A stretch of DNA of 42,770 nucleotides from Calditerrivibrio nitroreducens (GCA_002878065.1 PNIN01000025.1:1-42770), one strand, 5' to 3'; shown: positions 32,640 to 42,054, counted from the first letter of the stretch. Numbers and translations: made by a program. Notes: generated by a model not told the origin, from the sequence alone.

Positions 32640-33143
32640 ATGTCTTTGACAGTAAAGTTGAAAGGTAATGAAGTAAAGTTAACAGGGGATGTTGTATCTG
32701 TGGGTGATTTTGCACCTGAATGTAAAGTGGTTTTATCAGATCTATCTGAAAAAACAGTTGGTGGGAAAAAAGATAAATTTCAACTACTGATAGCAGTTCC
32801 ATCACTGGATACCCCTGTATGTGCCACAGAGGCCAGAAGGTTTAACGAAGAGGTGGCAAAGCTTGAAAATGTAGATTCAACGATTATTTCTATGGATCTA
32901 CCTTTTGCTGCAAAAAGATTCTGCACCACTGAAGGTGTAAATATAGCTGTCGGATCAGACTTTAGAAACAAAAGATTTGGGATATCCTATGGTATTCTAA
33001 TTGATGAAGGTCCTCTTACAGGGCTTCTGGCGAGGGCTATCTTTGTGGTGGATACAAATGGCAAAGTAGTTTACAAACAGCTCGTTCCAGAGATCACAAT
33101 TGAGCCGGACTACGCTGACGTACTTAATTTTTTGAAGAAATAG
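32640..33143 (+). CDS. tpx: Thiol peroxidase Tpx
   Basis: A 167-residue atypical two-cysteine peroxiredoxin that reduces hydroperoxides using thioredoxin. The peroxidatic cysteine is C61 in SLDTPVCATEARRFNEE and the resolving cysteine is C95 in AAKRFCTTEGV, at the spacing typical of Tpx. VGDFAPECKV and GLLARAIFVVD are further family blocks. A strong AGGAGG ribosome binding site lies in a 46-base gap after the Fe-S protein gene. It ends at a clear terminator and converges on dapB. Confidence 0.96.
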   Translation: MSLTVKLKGNEVKLTGDVVSVGDFAPECKVVLSDLSEKTVGGKKDKFQLLIAVPSLDTPVCATEARRFNEEVAKLENVDSTIISMDLPFAAKRFCTTEGVNIAVGSDFRNKRFGISYGILIDEGPLTGLLARAIFVVDTNGKVVYKQLVPEITIEPDYADVLNFLKK

Positions 33144-33173
33144 ATTTCTTCAATTCAAGATTGAAATAAATAA

Positions 33174-33196
33174 GGCGGGGATTCCCCCCCTTTTTT
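33174..33196 (+). terminator. Intrinsic terminator after tpx
   Basis: A GC-rich hairpin (GGCGGGG, loop ATT, CCCCCCC with one C-C mismatch) is followed by six T and a C, in the 56-base gap between the convergent tpx and dapB genes. A second, AT-rich inverted repeat (TTCAAT/ATTGAA, about 33148-33164) lies just before it. Confidence 0.75.
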
Positions 33197-33199
33197 CTA

Positions 33200-34003
33200 T
33201 CAATTTAATCCCAGCACATCAAACATACTGTATTTACCTTTTGGTTTTCCGTATAACCATTTGGCTGCTGTCACAGCACCTCTGGCAAAGGTATCTCTTG
33301 TGTGGGCTTTATGAGTTATTTCAATCCTCTCACCATTTCCACAAAACATTACAGTATGTTCCCCTACGATATCACCGGCTCTGATGGTCTGAATCCCTAT
33401 CTCTTTATCCTTCCTTTCACCTATTATTCCCTTTCTGGCATACACAAGATCTTTTTCCATATCTCGCCCCAGGGTGTTTAGGATTGTTTCAGCCATCTTC
33501 ATTGCTGTGCCACTTGGGGCATCTTTTTTCATTCTATGGTGAGCTTCTATTATTTCGATGTCGTACAGGTCACCAACAGTCTTTGATACCATTTCAAGAA
33601 CTTTTAATGTTAGATTTACACCAAGACTTGTGTTGGCGGCAAGTATGAAAGGTGCCACTTCTGAAAGTTTATCGATCTCTTTCACCTGTTGAGCTGTAAA
33701 GCCTGTGCTTCCTATAAGTATAGGTTTTTGAGCTTTCATATAAAAATTGAGATTATGGTATGTGGGTTCTGCACCTGTAAAATCGATGATGACATCAGAA
33801 ACCTCAGCTCCTTTTAAAATGTCGGAAGAGATTTTAACTCCCAATTCACCACAACCGGCTATAAGACCGGCATCCTGGCCTATCAGAGGGGATTTCGGAT
33901 TTTCTATTGCAGCTGACAGTGTTGTACTTCCATCCTCGGTTAAAAAATTTATAATACGTTGCCCCATTTTTCCGGCGGCACCCACCATCATGACCTTTAT
34001 CAT
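33200..34003 (-). CDS. dapB: 4-hydroxy-tetrahydrodipicolinate reductase DapB
   Basis: A 267-residue enzyme that reduces hydroxy-tetrahydrodipicolinate with NAD(P)H in lysine and diaminopimelate synthesis. The dinucleotide loop is VGAAGKMGQRI (residues 6-16), the catalytic region EAHHRMKKDAPSGTA (about 156-170) holds the active histidine pair and lysine, and the NTSLGVNL segment lies near 124. Length is standard. It is the last gene of dapF-dapA-dapB, two bases after dapA, and converges on tpx. Confidence 0.97.
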   Translation of the reverse strand: MIKVMMVGAAGKMGQRIINFLTEDGSTTLSAAIENPKSPLIGQDAGLIAGCGELGVKISSDILKGAEVSDVIIDFTGAEPTYHNLNFYMKAQKPILIGSTGFTAQQVKEIDKLSEVAPFILAANTSLGVNLTLKVLEMVSKTVGDLYDIEIIEAHHRMKKDAPSGTAMKMAETILNTLGRDMEKDLVYARKGIIGERKDKEIGIQTIRAGDIVGEHTVMFCGNGERIEITHKAHTRDTFARGAVTAAKWLYGKPKGKYSMFDVLGLN

Positions 34004-34005
34004 AT

Positions 34006-34887
34006 TTACCTCATAAGTTTGACATTTAAGTCTAAAAGAATTTTTCTAAGTTTTTCAGTACCTTCTGGAGTCATTTCCACAAGCGGAAGTCGTATGTCGT
34101 TTTCAATAATACCCATAAGATAGAGAGCTTTTTTAACAGGGATCGGATTTGTCTCTATGAAGATTCCTTTAAACAATGGGAAAAGCTTCAGATGTAAATC
34201 TCTTGCAGTAGCTATATCACCTTTCAGCCAAAGATCTACCATTTGTGAGACCTCTTTGGGGATGATATTGGTGGCAACAGAGATAACACCTTTTGCACCT
34301 AAGGCCATCATAGGTATCGTAAGGGAATCATCCCCTGATAAAACGTCAAAATCTGGACTTACACCAGCGATGATTTCGGAAACCTGATCAAGTGAACCGC
34401 TGGCCTCTTTAACGGCAACAATATTTTTGATCTTTGAGAGTTTAATTACTGTATCAGGTAACATATTTACCGATGTTCTGCCTGGAACGTTGTAAAGGAC
34501 AATTGGGATATCCACAGCATCCGCAACAGCTTTGAAATGTTCGTATAAACCTTTTTGTGTAGGTTTGTTGTAGTATGGTGTAACTACAAGGGCGGCGTCA
34601 CAACCAACTTTTTTTGCAAATTCTGTAAGGTATATCGTTTCATGGGTACTGTTGGAACCGGTGCCTGCGATGACAGGTACCCTTTTATTAGATTGTTCCA
34701 CGACGATTTCGATTACCCTCATATGTTCTTCGTAAGATAGTGTGGCGGCTTCGCCGGTGGTACCACATGGAACTAAAGCGGAAATACCATTATTTATCTG
34801 AAACTCCACTAAATTTCTTAATTTCTCTTCATCCACCATACCATCTTTCATAGGGGTAACTAAGGCAGTTATTGCTCCTTTAAACAT
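34006..34887 (-). CDS. dapA: 4-hydroxy-tetrahydrodipicolinate synthase DapA
   Basis: A 293-residue TIM-barrel aldolase that condenses pyruvate and aspartate semialdehyde. GTTGEAATLSYEEH (about 42-55), YNVPGRTSVNM (with the catalytic tyrosine) and VAVKEASG, whose K160 forms the Schiff base with pyruvate, are all present. The gene begins with AGGAGG at good spacing and lies 15 bases after dapF. The strongly conserved motifs argue for true DapA over the related N-acetylneuraminate lyases, and the neighbours settle it. Confidence 0.97.
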   Translation of the reverse strand: MFKGAITALVTPMKDGMVDEEKLRNLVEFQINNGISALVPCGTTGEAATLSYEEHMRVIEIVVEQSNKRVPVIAGTGSNSTHETIYLTEFAKKVGCDAALVVTPYYNKPTQKGLYEHFKAVADAVDIPIVLYNVPGRTSVNMLPDTVIKLSKIKNIVAVKEASGSLDQVSEIIAGVSPDFDVLSGDDSLTIPMMALGAKGVISVATNIIPKEVSQMVDLWLKGDIATARDLHLKLFPLFKGIFIETNPIPVKKALYLMGIIENDIRLPLVEMTPEGTEKLRKILLDLNVKLMR

Positions 34888-34902
34888 AATTCCTCCTTAT
34901 AT

Positions 34903-35721
34903 TTAATATTTATAAGCTTCTTTGGTTAATGTTCCTTTGTATACCAACCTTGCTTCACCTTCCAGATATATCTTTTCATTATCGTCGATATGTATTATCA
35001 ACTTCATACCGCCGGATGTAATCAGCTCCACAGGTGTTTTAAGGATAGATTTTTTGTGTAAGATGAATGCCACAGCCGCAGATCCTGTCCCGCAGGCGAG
35101 TGTTTCATCTTCTACACCTCTTTCGTAAGTTCTTATTTTTACCGTTTTGTTGGGAAGAATTTTATAAAAATTCACGTTTGTTCCTGTTGGGGAAAAGAGT
35201 TTGTGAAATCTTATCTCTCTTCCATATTTTTTTATATCGAAATTATCTATATCCTCCACCTCTATAGCTATATGGGGGACGCCTGTATTTACAAATGATC
35301 CATTTAGGGTTAAATCAGTTAATGGTATTTCAATATCTAATTTTAAATCTGAGGGTCTGGTGAGCTTTACTTTAACGGATGAAGAGCCGGTAATTTCGGC
35401 TTCAATAATGCCAGCAAGGGATTCAAATTTCATCTGCTTACCTGCAATGCCATTCTCATAGCAAAATCTTGCGGCACAACGGGAACCATTGCCACACATC
35501 TCTGCGGTGGATCCGTCAGAATTGTAAAAATCCCATTTAAAGTCAACCTGTTTGGATGGCTCTATCAGGATCAGCCCATCGGCACCCACTGACATAGAAC
35601 GTTTGCATAGTTTTGCAACTATATTTCTAAAATCAGTTTTATCGATAAAAAGAGTTCTATTATCAATTATTATAAAATCATTTCCACTCCCACTCATCTT
35701 CCAGAAAGATACACCATCCAT
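34903..35721 (-). CDS. dapF: Diaminopimelate epimerase DapF
   Basis: A 272-residue cofactor-free epimerase interconverting LL- and meso-diaminopimelate, needed for peptidoglycan and lysine. The two catalytic cysteines lie in MCGNGSRCAARF (first half) and ACGTGSAAVAF (second half). The SGSGNDFIIIDNR N-terminal motif and the ERGVEDETLACGTG block are intact. A strong AGGAG ribosome binding site and a promoter are visible upstream. It leads the dap operon on the minus strand. Confidence 0.97.
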   Translation of the reverse strand: MDGVSFWKMSGSGNDFIIIDNRTLFIDKTDFRNIVAKLCKRSMSVGADGLILIEPSKQVDFKWDFYNSDGSTAEMCGNGSRCAARFCYENGIAGKQMKFESLAGIIEAEITGSSSVKVKLTRPSDLKLDIEIPLTDLTLNGSFVNTGVPHIAIEVEDIDNFDIKKYGREIRFHKLFSPTGTNVNFYKILPNKTVKIRTYERGVEDETLACGTGSAAVAFILHKKSILKTPVELITSGGMKLIIHIDDNEKIYLEGEARLVYKGTLTKEAYKY

Positions 35722-35744
35722 AAAAATCTCCTTACATTTTCTGA

Positions 35745-35773
35745 ATTTTATTACAGTTTTTTATTATTATCAA
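35745..35773 (-). promoter_or_regulatory. Predicted dap operon promoter
   Basis: On the minus strand, TTGATA (35773-35768), a 17-base spacer and TAAAAT (35750-35745) lie 24 bases before the dapF ATG. The rest of the 159-base gap (35722-35880) is AT-rich with no other clear element. Confidence 0.5.
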
Positions 35774-35880
35774 GGAAAATTTCACCAACATCAACTCATT
35801 TGAATTGCGTATAACAGATATCATATTTTTATGAATGAAAGCTAAAGGCGTATAGCAACATTCTGATAAATCATAATCCG

Positions 35881-37293
35881 CTACTCCTCCAGATATTCAT
35901 CCACCTCAATCCCCTGCTCCCTGTATTCGTGCAGCTTGTTTCTCAGTGTCCTTACCGTAATACCCAATAGCTCTGCAGCTTTTGTTCTATTTCCTTTAGT
36001 CTCTTTAAGAGTATTAAGGATAAGTTCCCTTTCCATGTCGGCTATCTTCATACCTGCAGATATCTTCATCGGTTTATCTTCATAAGTTAGTTCTGAATTG
36101 ACAACTTCTGTAATCTCAATCTTATCTTTGTTATTGATATATTCCTTATAGCTGTTTAAGCTTATCCCGTGGAGAAAAAGATTTAGGGGTGTTATATACT
36201 GATCCTTTGATAAAATAACCGCCCTCTCGATGGTGTGTTCCAACTCTCTAACGTTTCCAGGCCAATCATAGCTTTTTAAAAGATCAAGGGCTTCTCTTGT
36301 CAACTTTTTCTGGGGTTTCTTATTTATATTGCAATATTTATCTATAAAAAATAGTGCAAGGGGTTCTATATCCTCTTTCCTTTCCCTCAATGGGGGGATC
36401 TCTATGTTTATCACGTTTAGTCTGTAGAATAGATCCTCCCTAAAGTTTCCATTTTTTACCTCCTCTTTGAGATTTCGGTTGGTCGTGGCTATTATTCTAA
36501 CATCCACCTTTTGCTTTTTTGTGCCGCCCAGCCGCTCAATCTCCTTCTCCTGGAGCACTCTTAAAAGTTTTGCCTGAAGATTTATAGGTATCTCTCCGAT
36601 TTCATCAAGGAGAAGTGTTCCTCCGTTTGCCAGCTCAAATTTTCCCTCTTTTTTGTTTATAGCACCGGTAAAAGCACCCCTTTCATACCCAAACAGTTCA
36701 CTCTCAATGAGAGATTCGGGGATGGCTGCGCAGTTTATCGCCACAAAGTCCCCCTTTCTTTTGCTGTGTTCGTGGATAAACCTTGCCAGAACCTCTTTAC
36801 CGGTACCCGATTCTCCGGTGATCAAAACGGTAGCCTCACTCTCTGCAATATCTTTTGCTATGGTAAATATTTGACTCATATAAGGGCTTTTGAATACTGT
36901 TTTATTTTCATCCACTTCCGGGATAAGGTCTTCTATTGCAAAGGCTCTATTTACCAGCTCTTCTATCACTTCAGGTGCAAAAGGTTTTAATATATAATCG
37001 AAGGCTCCTTCTTTTATTAATTTCACTGCGGAGTCGACTGTGCCGTAAGCCGTTATGAAACAGACCTTCGTGTTTATCCCTGCTGATTTTAACATTTTAA
37101 ACATCGTTTCCCCGTCCATAACGGGCATTCTCATATCACTGATAATGAGATCAAAATGTTTATTTGTTGCGTAATCAAGCCCCTCTTTCCCATTTTCTGC
37201 GGTGGTTACATCTATACCCATCCTCCTTAGGGTTGTTTCAACTGCTGTTCGCATATTGTCGTCATCATCTACGATTAAGATCCTTTTGTTCAT
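35881..37293 (-). CDS. Sigma-54-dependent response regulator (NtrC family)
   Basis: A 470-residue transcription activator in three parts. The receiver domain (about 1-120) carries D9-D12, phosphoacceptor D53 and K103. The AAA+ domain (about 133-360) has Walker A GESGTGKE at 160-167, the sigma-54 contact loop GAFTGA at 206-211, and Walker B GGTLLLDEIGE. A Fis-type helix-turn-helix (about 425-460, TKGNRTKAAELLGITVRTLRN) ends the protein. All catalytic features are intact. It follows the histidine kinase gene by one base and is its likely partner. Targets are unknown; I saw no clear sigma-54 promoter (GG-N10-GC) in the nearby gaps. Confidence 0.93.
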   Translation of the reverse strand: MNKRILIVDDDDNMRTAVETTLRRMGIDVTTAENGKEGLDYATNKHFDLIISDMRMPVMDGETMFKMLKSAGINTKVCFITAYGTVDSAVKLIKEGAFDYILKPFAPEVIEELVNRAFAIEDLIPEVDENKTVFKSPYMSQIFTIAKDIAESEATVLITGESGTGKEVLARFIHEHSKRKGDFVAINCAAIPESLIESELFGYERGAFTGAINKKEGKFELANGGTLLLDEIGEIPINLQAKLLRVLQEKEIERLGGTKKQKVDVRIIATTNRNLKEEVKNGNFREDLFYRLNVINIEIPPLRERKEDIEPLALFFIDKYCNINKKPQKKLTREALDLLKSYDWPGNVRELEHTIERAVILSKDQYITPLNLFLHGISLNSYKEYINNKDKIEITEVVNSELTYEDKPMKISAGMKIADMERELILNTLKETKGNRTKAAELLGITVRTLRNKLHEYREQGIEVDEYLEE

Positions 37294-37294
37294 A

Positions 37295-38413
37295 TTAATT
37301 CACCTCTTTGGGTAATGTTATCTTAAATATCGTTTGCCCTGGCTTACTGATGGGATAAATATTACCATTGTGGGCTTTGATTATTTTATATACTATTGAA
37401 AGCCCAAGTCCAGTCCCCTTGGCTTTTTTGGAGTGGAAGGGTAAAAAGATCTTGTCTATAAAATCCGGGCTTATTCCTGGTCCATTGTCCTCTATAAAGA
37501 TAGATGAGCTTGTGGAGGTTTCTTCGGAATAGATGGTTATCTTACCCCCCTGAGGTACAGCATCTATGGCATTGTGGATAATATTCATTACCACCTGTTT
37601 TATCAATTCTATATCACAGTAGATCTGATCGTTATCTCCTATCCTGTTTTGAAATACGATTTTTTTGTCGTTCATCAGGTGTTTCATGAAAAGGATGACA
37701 TCATCCACTATGTCAGCAATATATACATATTTTTTATTTAGACGTATATCTTTGGTAAACAGTAATATATTTGAAATGGTATTGTTTATCGTTTTTACAC
37801 CTTTGATGATTGAGTTTAAGAGATTCTCTTTTTCCCTATCACCCTCTAAGTCTCTACGAAGAAGGGTGGCAAATATTTCTATGCTGCCCAATGGGTTTCT
37901 TATATCGTGGGCTATACCTGCCGCCATCTCCCCCATCAGCTTCAGGTTTTCATTTCTCCTCTGCTCCTTTTCTATCTCTTTTATGTTTGTTATGTCATCA
38001 ATTATGTAGATATAACCATTTTTGTCGGAAAGTGTAAATTTCCCGAGGCTGACGTTGTAATACTTTTCATTCTCTTCGATGACGGAAACGGAAGGGTTTT
38101 TTATGCCTAATAGCTTTTCCTGAAAAGCTTTAGATGAAGATTCAAGTAGTATGGTGGCGGAATTATTTTTTAAAATGATATTGTTATAGTTATCGGTAAC
38201 TATTATTGCACTTGTGGCATTCATCATCACCGCATCCAAAAGCTCTGTTTTTTCCTTAAGTTCAACATTTTTTTTCTCGATCTCTTTTCTGAGTCTTTCA
38301 GCCTCTTCCTGGAGTTGATTATAAGAGTTTTGCAATTTTACGGTGGCTTCGTTGAATGTTTCAAATGCCTTTCTGAGTAGCTCTATCTGGTCTATTTTTT
38401 CAATCTCTTCCAT
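37295..38413 (-). CDS. PAS-domain sensor histidine kinase, cytoplasmic
   Basis: A 372-residue kinase without membrane segments. A coiled coil (about 10-58) precedes a PAS domain (about 60-145). The dimerisation/phosphoacceptor domain follows (MGEMAAGIAHDIRNPLGSIE, phosphorylated H169), then the HATPase with N-box VVMNIIHNAIDAVPQGG, G1 EDNGPGISPDF and G2 GTGLGLSIVYKI. The H-box and overall order resemble FleS/FlrB/AtoS-type partners of NtrC regulators. Its start overlaps the TPR gene by 22 bases, with GAGG as ribosome binding site, and the regulator follows directly. A cytosolic signal, or one from the coiled coil binding another protein, is likely. Confidence 0.92.
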   Translation of the reverse strand: MEEIEKIDQIELLRKAFETFNEATVKLQNSYNQLQEEAERLRKEIEKKNVELKEKTELLDAVMMNATSAIIVTDNYNNIILKNNSATILLESSSKAFQEKLLGIKNPSVSVIEENEKYYNVSLGKFTLSDKNGYIYIIDDITNIKEIEKEQRRNENLKLMGEMAAGIAHDIRNPLGSIEIFATLLRRDLEGDREKENLLNSIIKGVKTINNTISNILLFTKDIRLNKKYVYIADIVDDVILFMKHLMNDKKIVFQNRIGDNDQIYCDIELIKQVVMNIIHNAIDAVPQGGKITIYSEETSTSSSIFIEDNGPGISPDFIDKIFLPFHSKKAKGTGLGLSIVYKIIKAHNGNIYPISKPGQTIFKITLPKEVN

Positions 38414-40983
38414 TTTATATCCTCAATCTCATACTTTGCAAGTGTTGCATACTGGTTGTTGGGAAATCTTTTCGTAAGATCCGTGAGATATTTGAGGGCG
38501 AGGTTGTTGTCCCCAATTGCAATATATGATTTACCTAAAAAATATAGGGCTTCCGGGTGATTTGGGTCATCTTTTGGGGCATATTTAAGATAATTCAGGT
38601 AATTTTTGATGGCATTTTGGTAGTTTTTTGAAATAAATCCGTTTTCAGCTGACTTAAAATATAACCTGTATGCTGATTTTTTTATGTTATCTGGTTGTTT
38701 TTCTATATTTTTAAGAAAATTATCAATATTTACCATTTTATCCCCTGTATCCATATTTTCCAAAATATCTATGGCAGTTTTTATCCCAATGGGCTTATTT
38801 CTGTTGTAATCTAAAGCTAGCTGATAGGCCTTCAAGCTGTTTGTTTTTCTCAGGTCAGAAATAATCTTCTGAAACTGATCTTCGTTGTAGTTGTTGATAT
38901 TAAACCTGTTTGGGGTAATATTTAGCATATTTCTTACAAATTCTGTTTCATCATTGACCAATTTTATCGATTTTATAAGTTGAGCTGATTTCTCCTTTTC
39001 TCCCACCATATACAATGCATATGCTACTTTTGATATGTAGTATTCCCTTTTATCGGATCTATCCAGATCGTTTCTGTTTTTCTGATAGAAAACAATGATA
39101 GAGTAATAATCATTGGTTTTTAAGATAGCTTCAAATTCTTTCTGGAGATTTTTAATGATCTGATCTTTTAATTCCGCCACCTTATTACTGTTTGGGAAAA
39201 GTGTGATGAATTGTCTTGCATTAAGCCCAAATTTTATAGGATCTGATTTTAAGCTATTAACGTAAGCAAAAAAGGTATCTTCCCAGAGCTTGTACCATCT
39301 GTCTTTAAGGAGAGGATTTTTGTTTGTGGTCAAATATTTTTCTATGGTTTTAAGCGCTTCTGCGTACTTTTTGTTATCGTAAAGAGATTTTATTATAGAA
39401 TACTCCATCTCTTCTTTTAATTTTAGTGCTTCCGTAAGGTATTTTGTTTTAGGAAATTCAGTTGTCAACCTGTCAATGTAGGATGAAGCCTGAGTTATGT
39501 CCCCTTTTCCAACATATTCCTTGGCAAGATTGAATAGGATCTCTTCTTTTTTTTCTAATAAGGATTTGCTGTCAGTGGTATCCGGAAATTTATTTATGAA
39601 TTTATCTATTTCAGCCAGACCATCCTTATATCTTTTGCTGTTTAAAAGGGATTGGATATAGAGTTTTGTAGCTTTCATCGATATATTTGGGTCTGTGTTA
39701 TTTTTCATGGCATCGTTTAGAAAAATAGACCAGAATTCTGGATCTTTTGATGAAAGTGTCAGCTCTGCTATCTTTATAGCGGCAAGAAGCCCTCCTTTTT
39801 TCTGTGGGAATTTATTTTTAGCATCCTTAAGGATATCAAGGGCAATATCGTTTTTACCTTTTTTGAGAAGAATCTCACCTGCTTTATACATAGCCATATC
39901 TGTGTAGCTGTTATCCTGGTATTTATTGTAAAATATGGTAAAAAGTTTTAATGCTGTATCATCATCACCTTTATTTTCATAGGTTACTGCCATCCAGTAA
40001 AGGGTTGTTGGGGTTACATCATCTATCTTTTTGGGCTTATATTTAGAAAAGAAATCGGAGGCTTTTTCAAAATCCCCTTTCTGGGCATATATTGAACCTA
40101 CGTATCCGTAAATGGGTGAGTTTTCAGGTTTTGTTTTTTGGAGATAGTCAATGAAATATTTTAGTGCTTTGTCCGGTTGACCCAATTCATTAAATAGCTC
40201 TCCTATTTTTGTATAAGCAATATTCAGATACTTTTCATCTTTTACATTTTTTATTATCTCCTGATAAACATAGATGGCTTCATTTTTAAAGCCAAGCTTC
40301 TCCTTTGTTTCTGCAGATTTAAGCATTGCTTCCGGAAACAGTCTCGATTTAGGGAACTTTCTGGTAAATTCATCTAAGGTGGATGCGGCGGAAAATAGGG
40401 CTTTATCCGATTCTTTGCCCAGCTCAAGGTATGATAGCCCCTGTATAAAAAGGGCTTCTTCCCCATACTTGTCAAGAGGATTCTTTTCTATGAGCTTATC
40501 TGCAAGTGTTATGACTGTTTCATAATCTTTATTTTTGAATTTGTTTTTCAATTCTGTCAGAAGTTTTTCAGACTCTTCGTTTTTATAAGTTTGATCCTCC
40601 ACAGGTATGGCTGCTGTAGTATTTACGTTTATATCGATCTTACCTTTTGGGTTGTTTGCTATTACGATTCTTATCTGATCCTGTTCTTTTGCTACAAAGA
40701 TGGATGCCCATGGATTGGCTTTCACTATAAGGCTATTGCCGTTTTTCGTGATCTCTTTTAACACTTTTTTATTAAAATCTTTAAGATTTAAATTAAATTT
40801 CTTATTGAATTTTATGATTGCCGTATCACCTTTGTAGGTGTAATCTTCCACATAGGATGGGGGTATTTTTAAAATAATTTCACTGATATTGCTACTTTCC
40901 TTTATCAAAATAGTTCCGGAAGATGCCATTGCAGATGTAAAAGCTAACAATAAAATGAAGATTTTAAAAGGTAATTTTATCAT
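38392..40983 (-). CDS. Large secreted TPR-repeat protein
   Basis: An 863-residue protein with a Sec signal peptide (MIKLPFKIFILLLAFTSAMA). A beta-rich N-terminal domain (about 22-110, of AMIN-like appearance) is followed by a long array of TPR or TPR-like helical pairs up to the C-terminus. Examples are ALFIQGLSYLELGKESDKAL, AYTKIGELFNELGQPDKALK and ALYFLGKSYIAIGDNNLALK. Motifs resemble the periplasmic TPR proteins of the YbgF/BamD kind. It leads an operon with the histidine kinase and the sigma-54 activator, so it may belong to the system they control, or sense envelope state. Function is unproven. Confidence 0.82.
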   Translation of the reverse strand: MIKLPFKIFILLLAFTSAMASSGTILIKESSNISEIILKIPPSYVEDYTYKGDTAIIKFNKKFNLNLKDFNKKVLKEITKNGNSLIVKANPWASIFVAKEQDQIRIVIANNPKGKIDINVNTTAAIPVEDQTYKNEESEKLLTELKNKFKNKDYETVITLADKLIEKNPLDKYGEEALFIQGLSYLELGKESDKALFSAASTLDEFTRKFPKSRLFPEAMLKSAETKEKLGFKNEAIYVYQEIIKNVKDEKYLNIAYTKIGELFNELGQPDKALKYFIDYLQKTKPENSPIYGYVGSIYAQKGDFEKASDFFSKYKPKKIDDVTPTTLYWMAVTYENKGDDDTALKLFTIFYNKYQDNSYTDMAMYKAGEILLKKGKNDIALDILKDAKNKFPQKKGGLLAAIKIAELTLSSKDPEFWSIFLNDAMKNNTDPNISMKATKLYIQSLLNSKRYKDGLAEIDKFINKFPDTTDSKSLLEKKEEILFNLAKEYVGKGDITQASSYIDRLTTEFPKTKYLTEALKLKEEMEYSIIKSLYDNKKYAEALKTIEKYLTTNKNPLLKDRWYKLWEDTFFAYVNSLKSDPIKFGLNARQFITLFPNSNKVAELKDQIIKNLQKEFEAILKTNDYYSIIVFYQKNRNDLDRSDKREYYISKVAYALYMVGEKEKSAQLIKSIKLVNDETEFVRNMLNITPNRFNINNYNEDQFQKIISDLRKTNSLKAYQLALDYNRNKPIGIKTAIDILENMDTGDKMVNIDNFLKNIEKQPDNIKKSAYRLYFKSAENGFISKNYQNAIKNYLNYLKYAPKDDPNHPEALYFLGKSYIAIGDNNLALKYLTDLTKRFPNNQYATLAKYEIEDIKWKRLKK

Positions 40984-41008
40984 ATACCCTCATGTCATTA
41001 GAAAATGT

Positions 41009-41060
41009 TTGACAATTTCCAGCCATAGGATTATTTAACATCAAACAAAAAAAATGTAAA
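41009..41060. promoter_or_regulatory. Overlapping divergent promoters sharing one -10 element
   Basis: Plus strand: TTGACA (41009-41014), 17-base spacer, TATTTA (41032-41037), serving the wbpB-like gene. Minus strand: TTTACA (41060-41055), 17-base spacer, TAAATA on the same bases 41037-41032, serving the TPR operon. The two promoters fully overlap in the 89-base gap. Confidence 0.4.
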
Positions 41061-41072
41061 GGAATGAATTTT

Positions 41073-42035
41073 ATGTATAAAAGCGGATTAAGATTTGCCA
41101 TTATAGGAGTTGGTGGATATATAGCACCAAGACATCTTAAAGCAATTAAGGATACAGGTAATATTTTGGTGGCGGCACTTGATAAAAATGATTCTGTGGG
41201 GATTATGGATAGCTATTTTCCGGATGCAGATTTTTTTACAGAGTTTGAAAGATTTGACAGGCATATCGATAAACTGAGGAGAAGGGGTGAAGGGGTGGAT
41301 TTTGTCTCTATATGCTCCCCAAACTATCTTCATGATGCTCATATAAGGTTTGCCCTGAGATCAGGGGCTAATGCTATATGTGAAAAGCCGCTTGTTCTCA
41401 ATCCTTGGAATGTGGATGGATTAAAGGAGATGGAGAAGGAGACCGGTAAGAAGGTTTACACCATTTTGCAGTTGAGATTGCACGAAAATATTATTAAAAC
41501 GAAGAGAATGGTTGAGGAAACCTTGAAAAGGGATCCTTCAAAGATCTGGGATATAGACCTTACTTATATTACCAGCAGAGGGAATTGGTATTTTACCTCA
41601 TGGAAAGGGGATGACAGTAAATCTGGTGGGCTTGCCACCAATATAGGTATCCATTTTTTTGATATGCTTTCTTTTATATTTGGGGATTTTAAGAAAAATC
41701 TGGTTTACCTGAGGGAAAAGGATGCCTATGCGGGTTATATTGAGCTTGAACATGCAAGGGTGAGGTGGTTTTTAAGTGTAAATGCAAAATATCTGCCGGA
41801 ATCTACCGTTGCTCAGGGTAAAAGGACGTATAGAAGTATCACTATGGATGGCGTTGAAATAGAGTTTTCCGAAGGGTTTACCGAATTACACACCGAATCT
41901 TACAGGCATATCTTAAGTGGTGGGGGATTTGGCCTTGATGATGCTCTTCCATCAATAAAGGTTGTCAGTGAAATAAGACATCTTGATATTGAAAAAGATG
42001 ATACTGGCTGGGTTGAAAAGATAATAAAAAAGTGA
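41073..42035 (+). CDS. wbpB: UDP-N-acetyl-2-amino-2-deoxyglucuronate dehydrogenase (WbpB-like)
   Basis: A 320-residue Gfo/Idh/MocA oxidoreductase. It should oxidise carbon 3 of UDP-N-acetyl-glucosaminuronate to give the 3-keto sugar. The Rossmann motif IGVGGYIAPRHLKAIKDTGN and the blocks VSICSPNYLHD, ICEKPLV, DLTYITSRGNWYFTSWKGD, ATNIGIHFFDMLSFIFG and SEGFTELHTESY match the WbpB branch closely as I remember it. I chose the ATG at 41073, since the earlier ATG (41064) touches the AAAGGA ribosome binding site, leaving no spacing. The acetyltransferase gene follows after 19 bases with AGAGGTGG. Confidence 0.87.
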   Translation: MYKSGLRFAIIGVGGYIAPRHLKAIKDTGNILVAALDKNDSVGIMDSYFPDADFFTEFERFDRHIDKLRRRGEGVDFVSICSPNYLHDAHIRFALRSGANAICEKPLVLNPWNVDGLKEMEKETGKKVYTILQLRLHENIIKTKRMVEETLKRDPSKIWDIDLTYITSRGNWYFTSWKGDDSKSGGLATNIGIHFFDMLSFIFGDFKKNLVYLREKDAYAGYIELEHARVRWFLSVNAKYLPESTVAQGKRTYRSITMDGVEIEFSEGFTELHTESYRHILSGGGFGLDDALPSIKVVSEIRHLDIEKDDTGWVEKIIKK

Positions 42036-42054
42036 TGGGATTAGAGGTGGTTTT

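Noticed and set aside
33148-33164. AT-rich inverted repeat as a separate dapB terminator
   Set aside because: The stem is only six AT-rich pairs without a T-run on the minus strand; the neighbouring GC hairpin is the better terminator.
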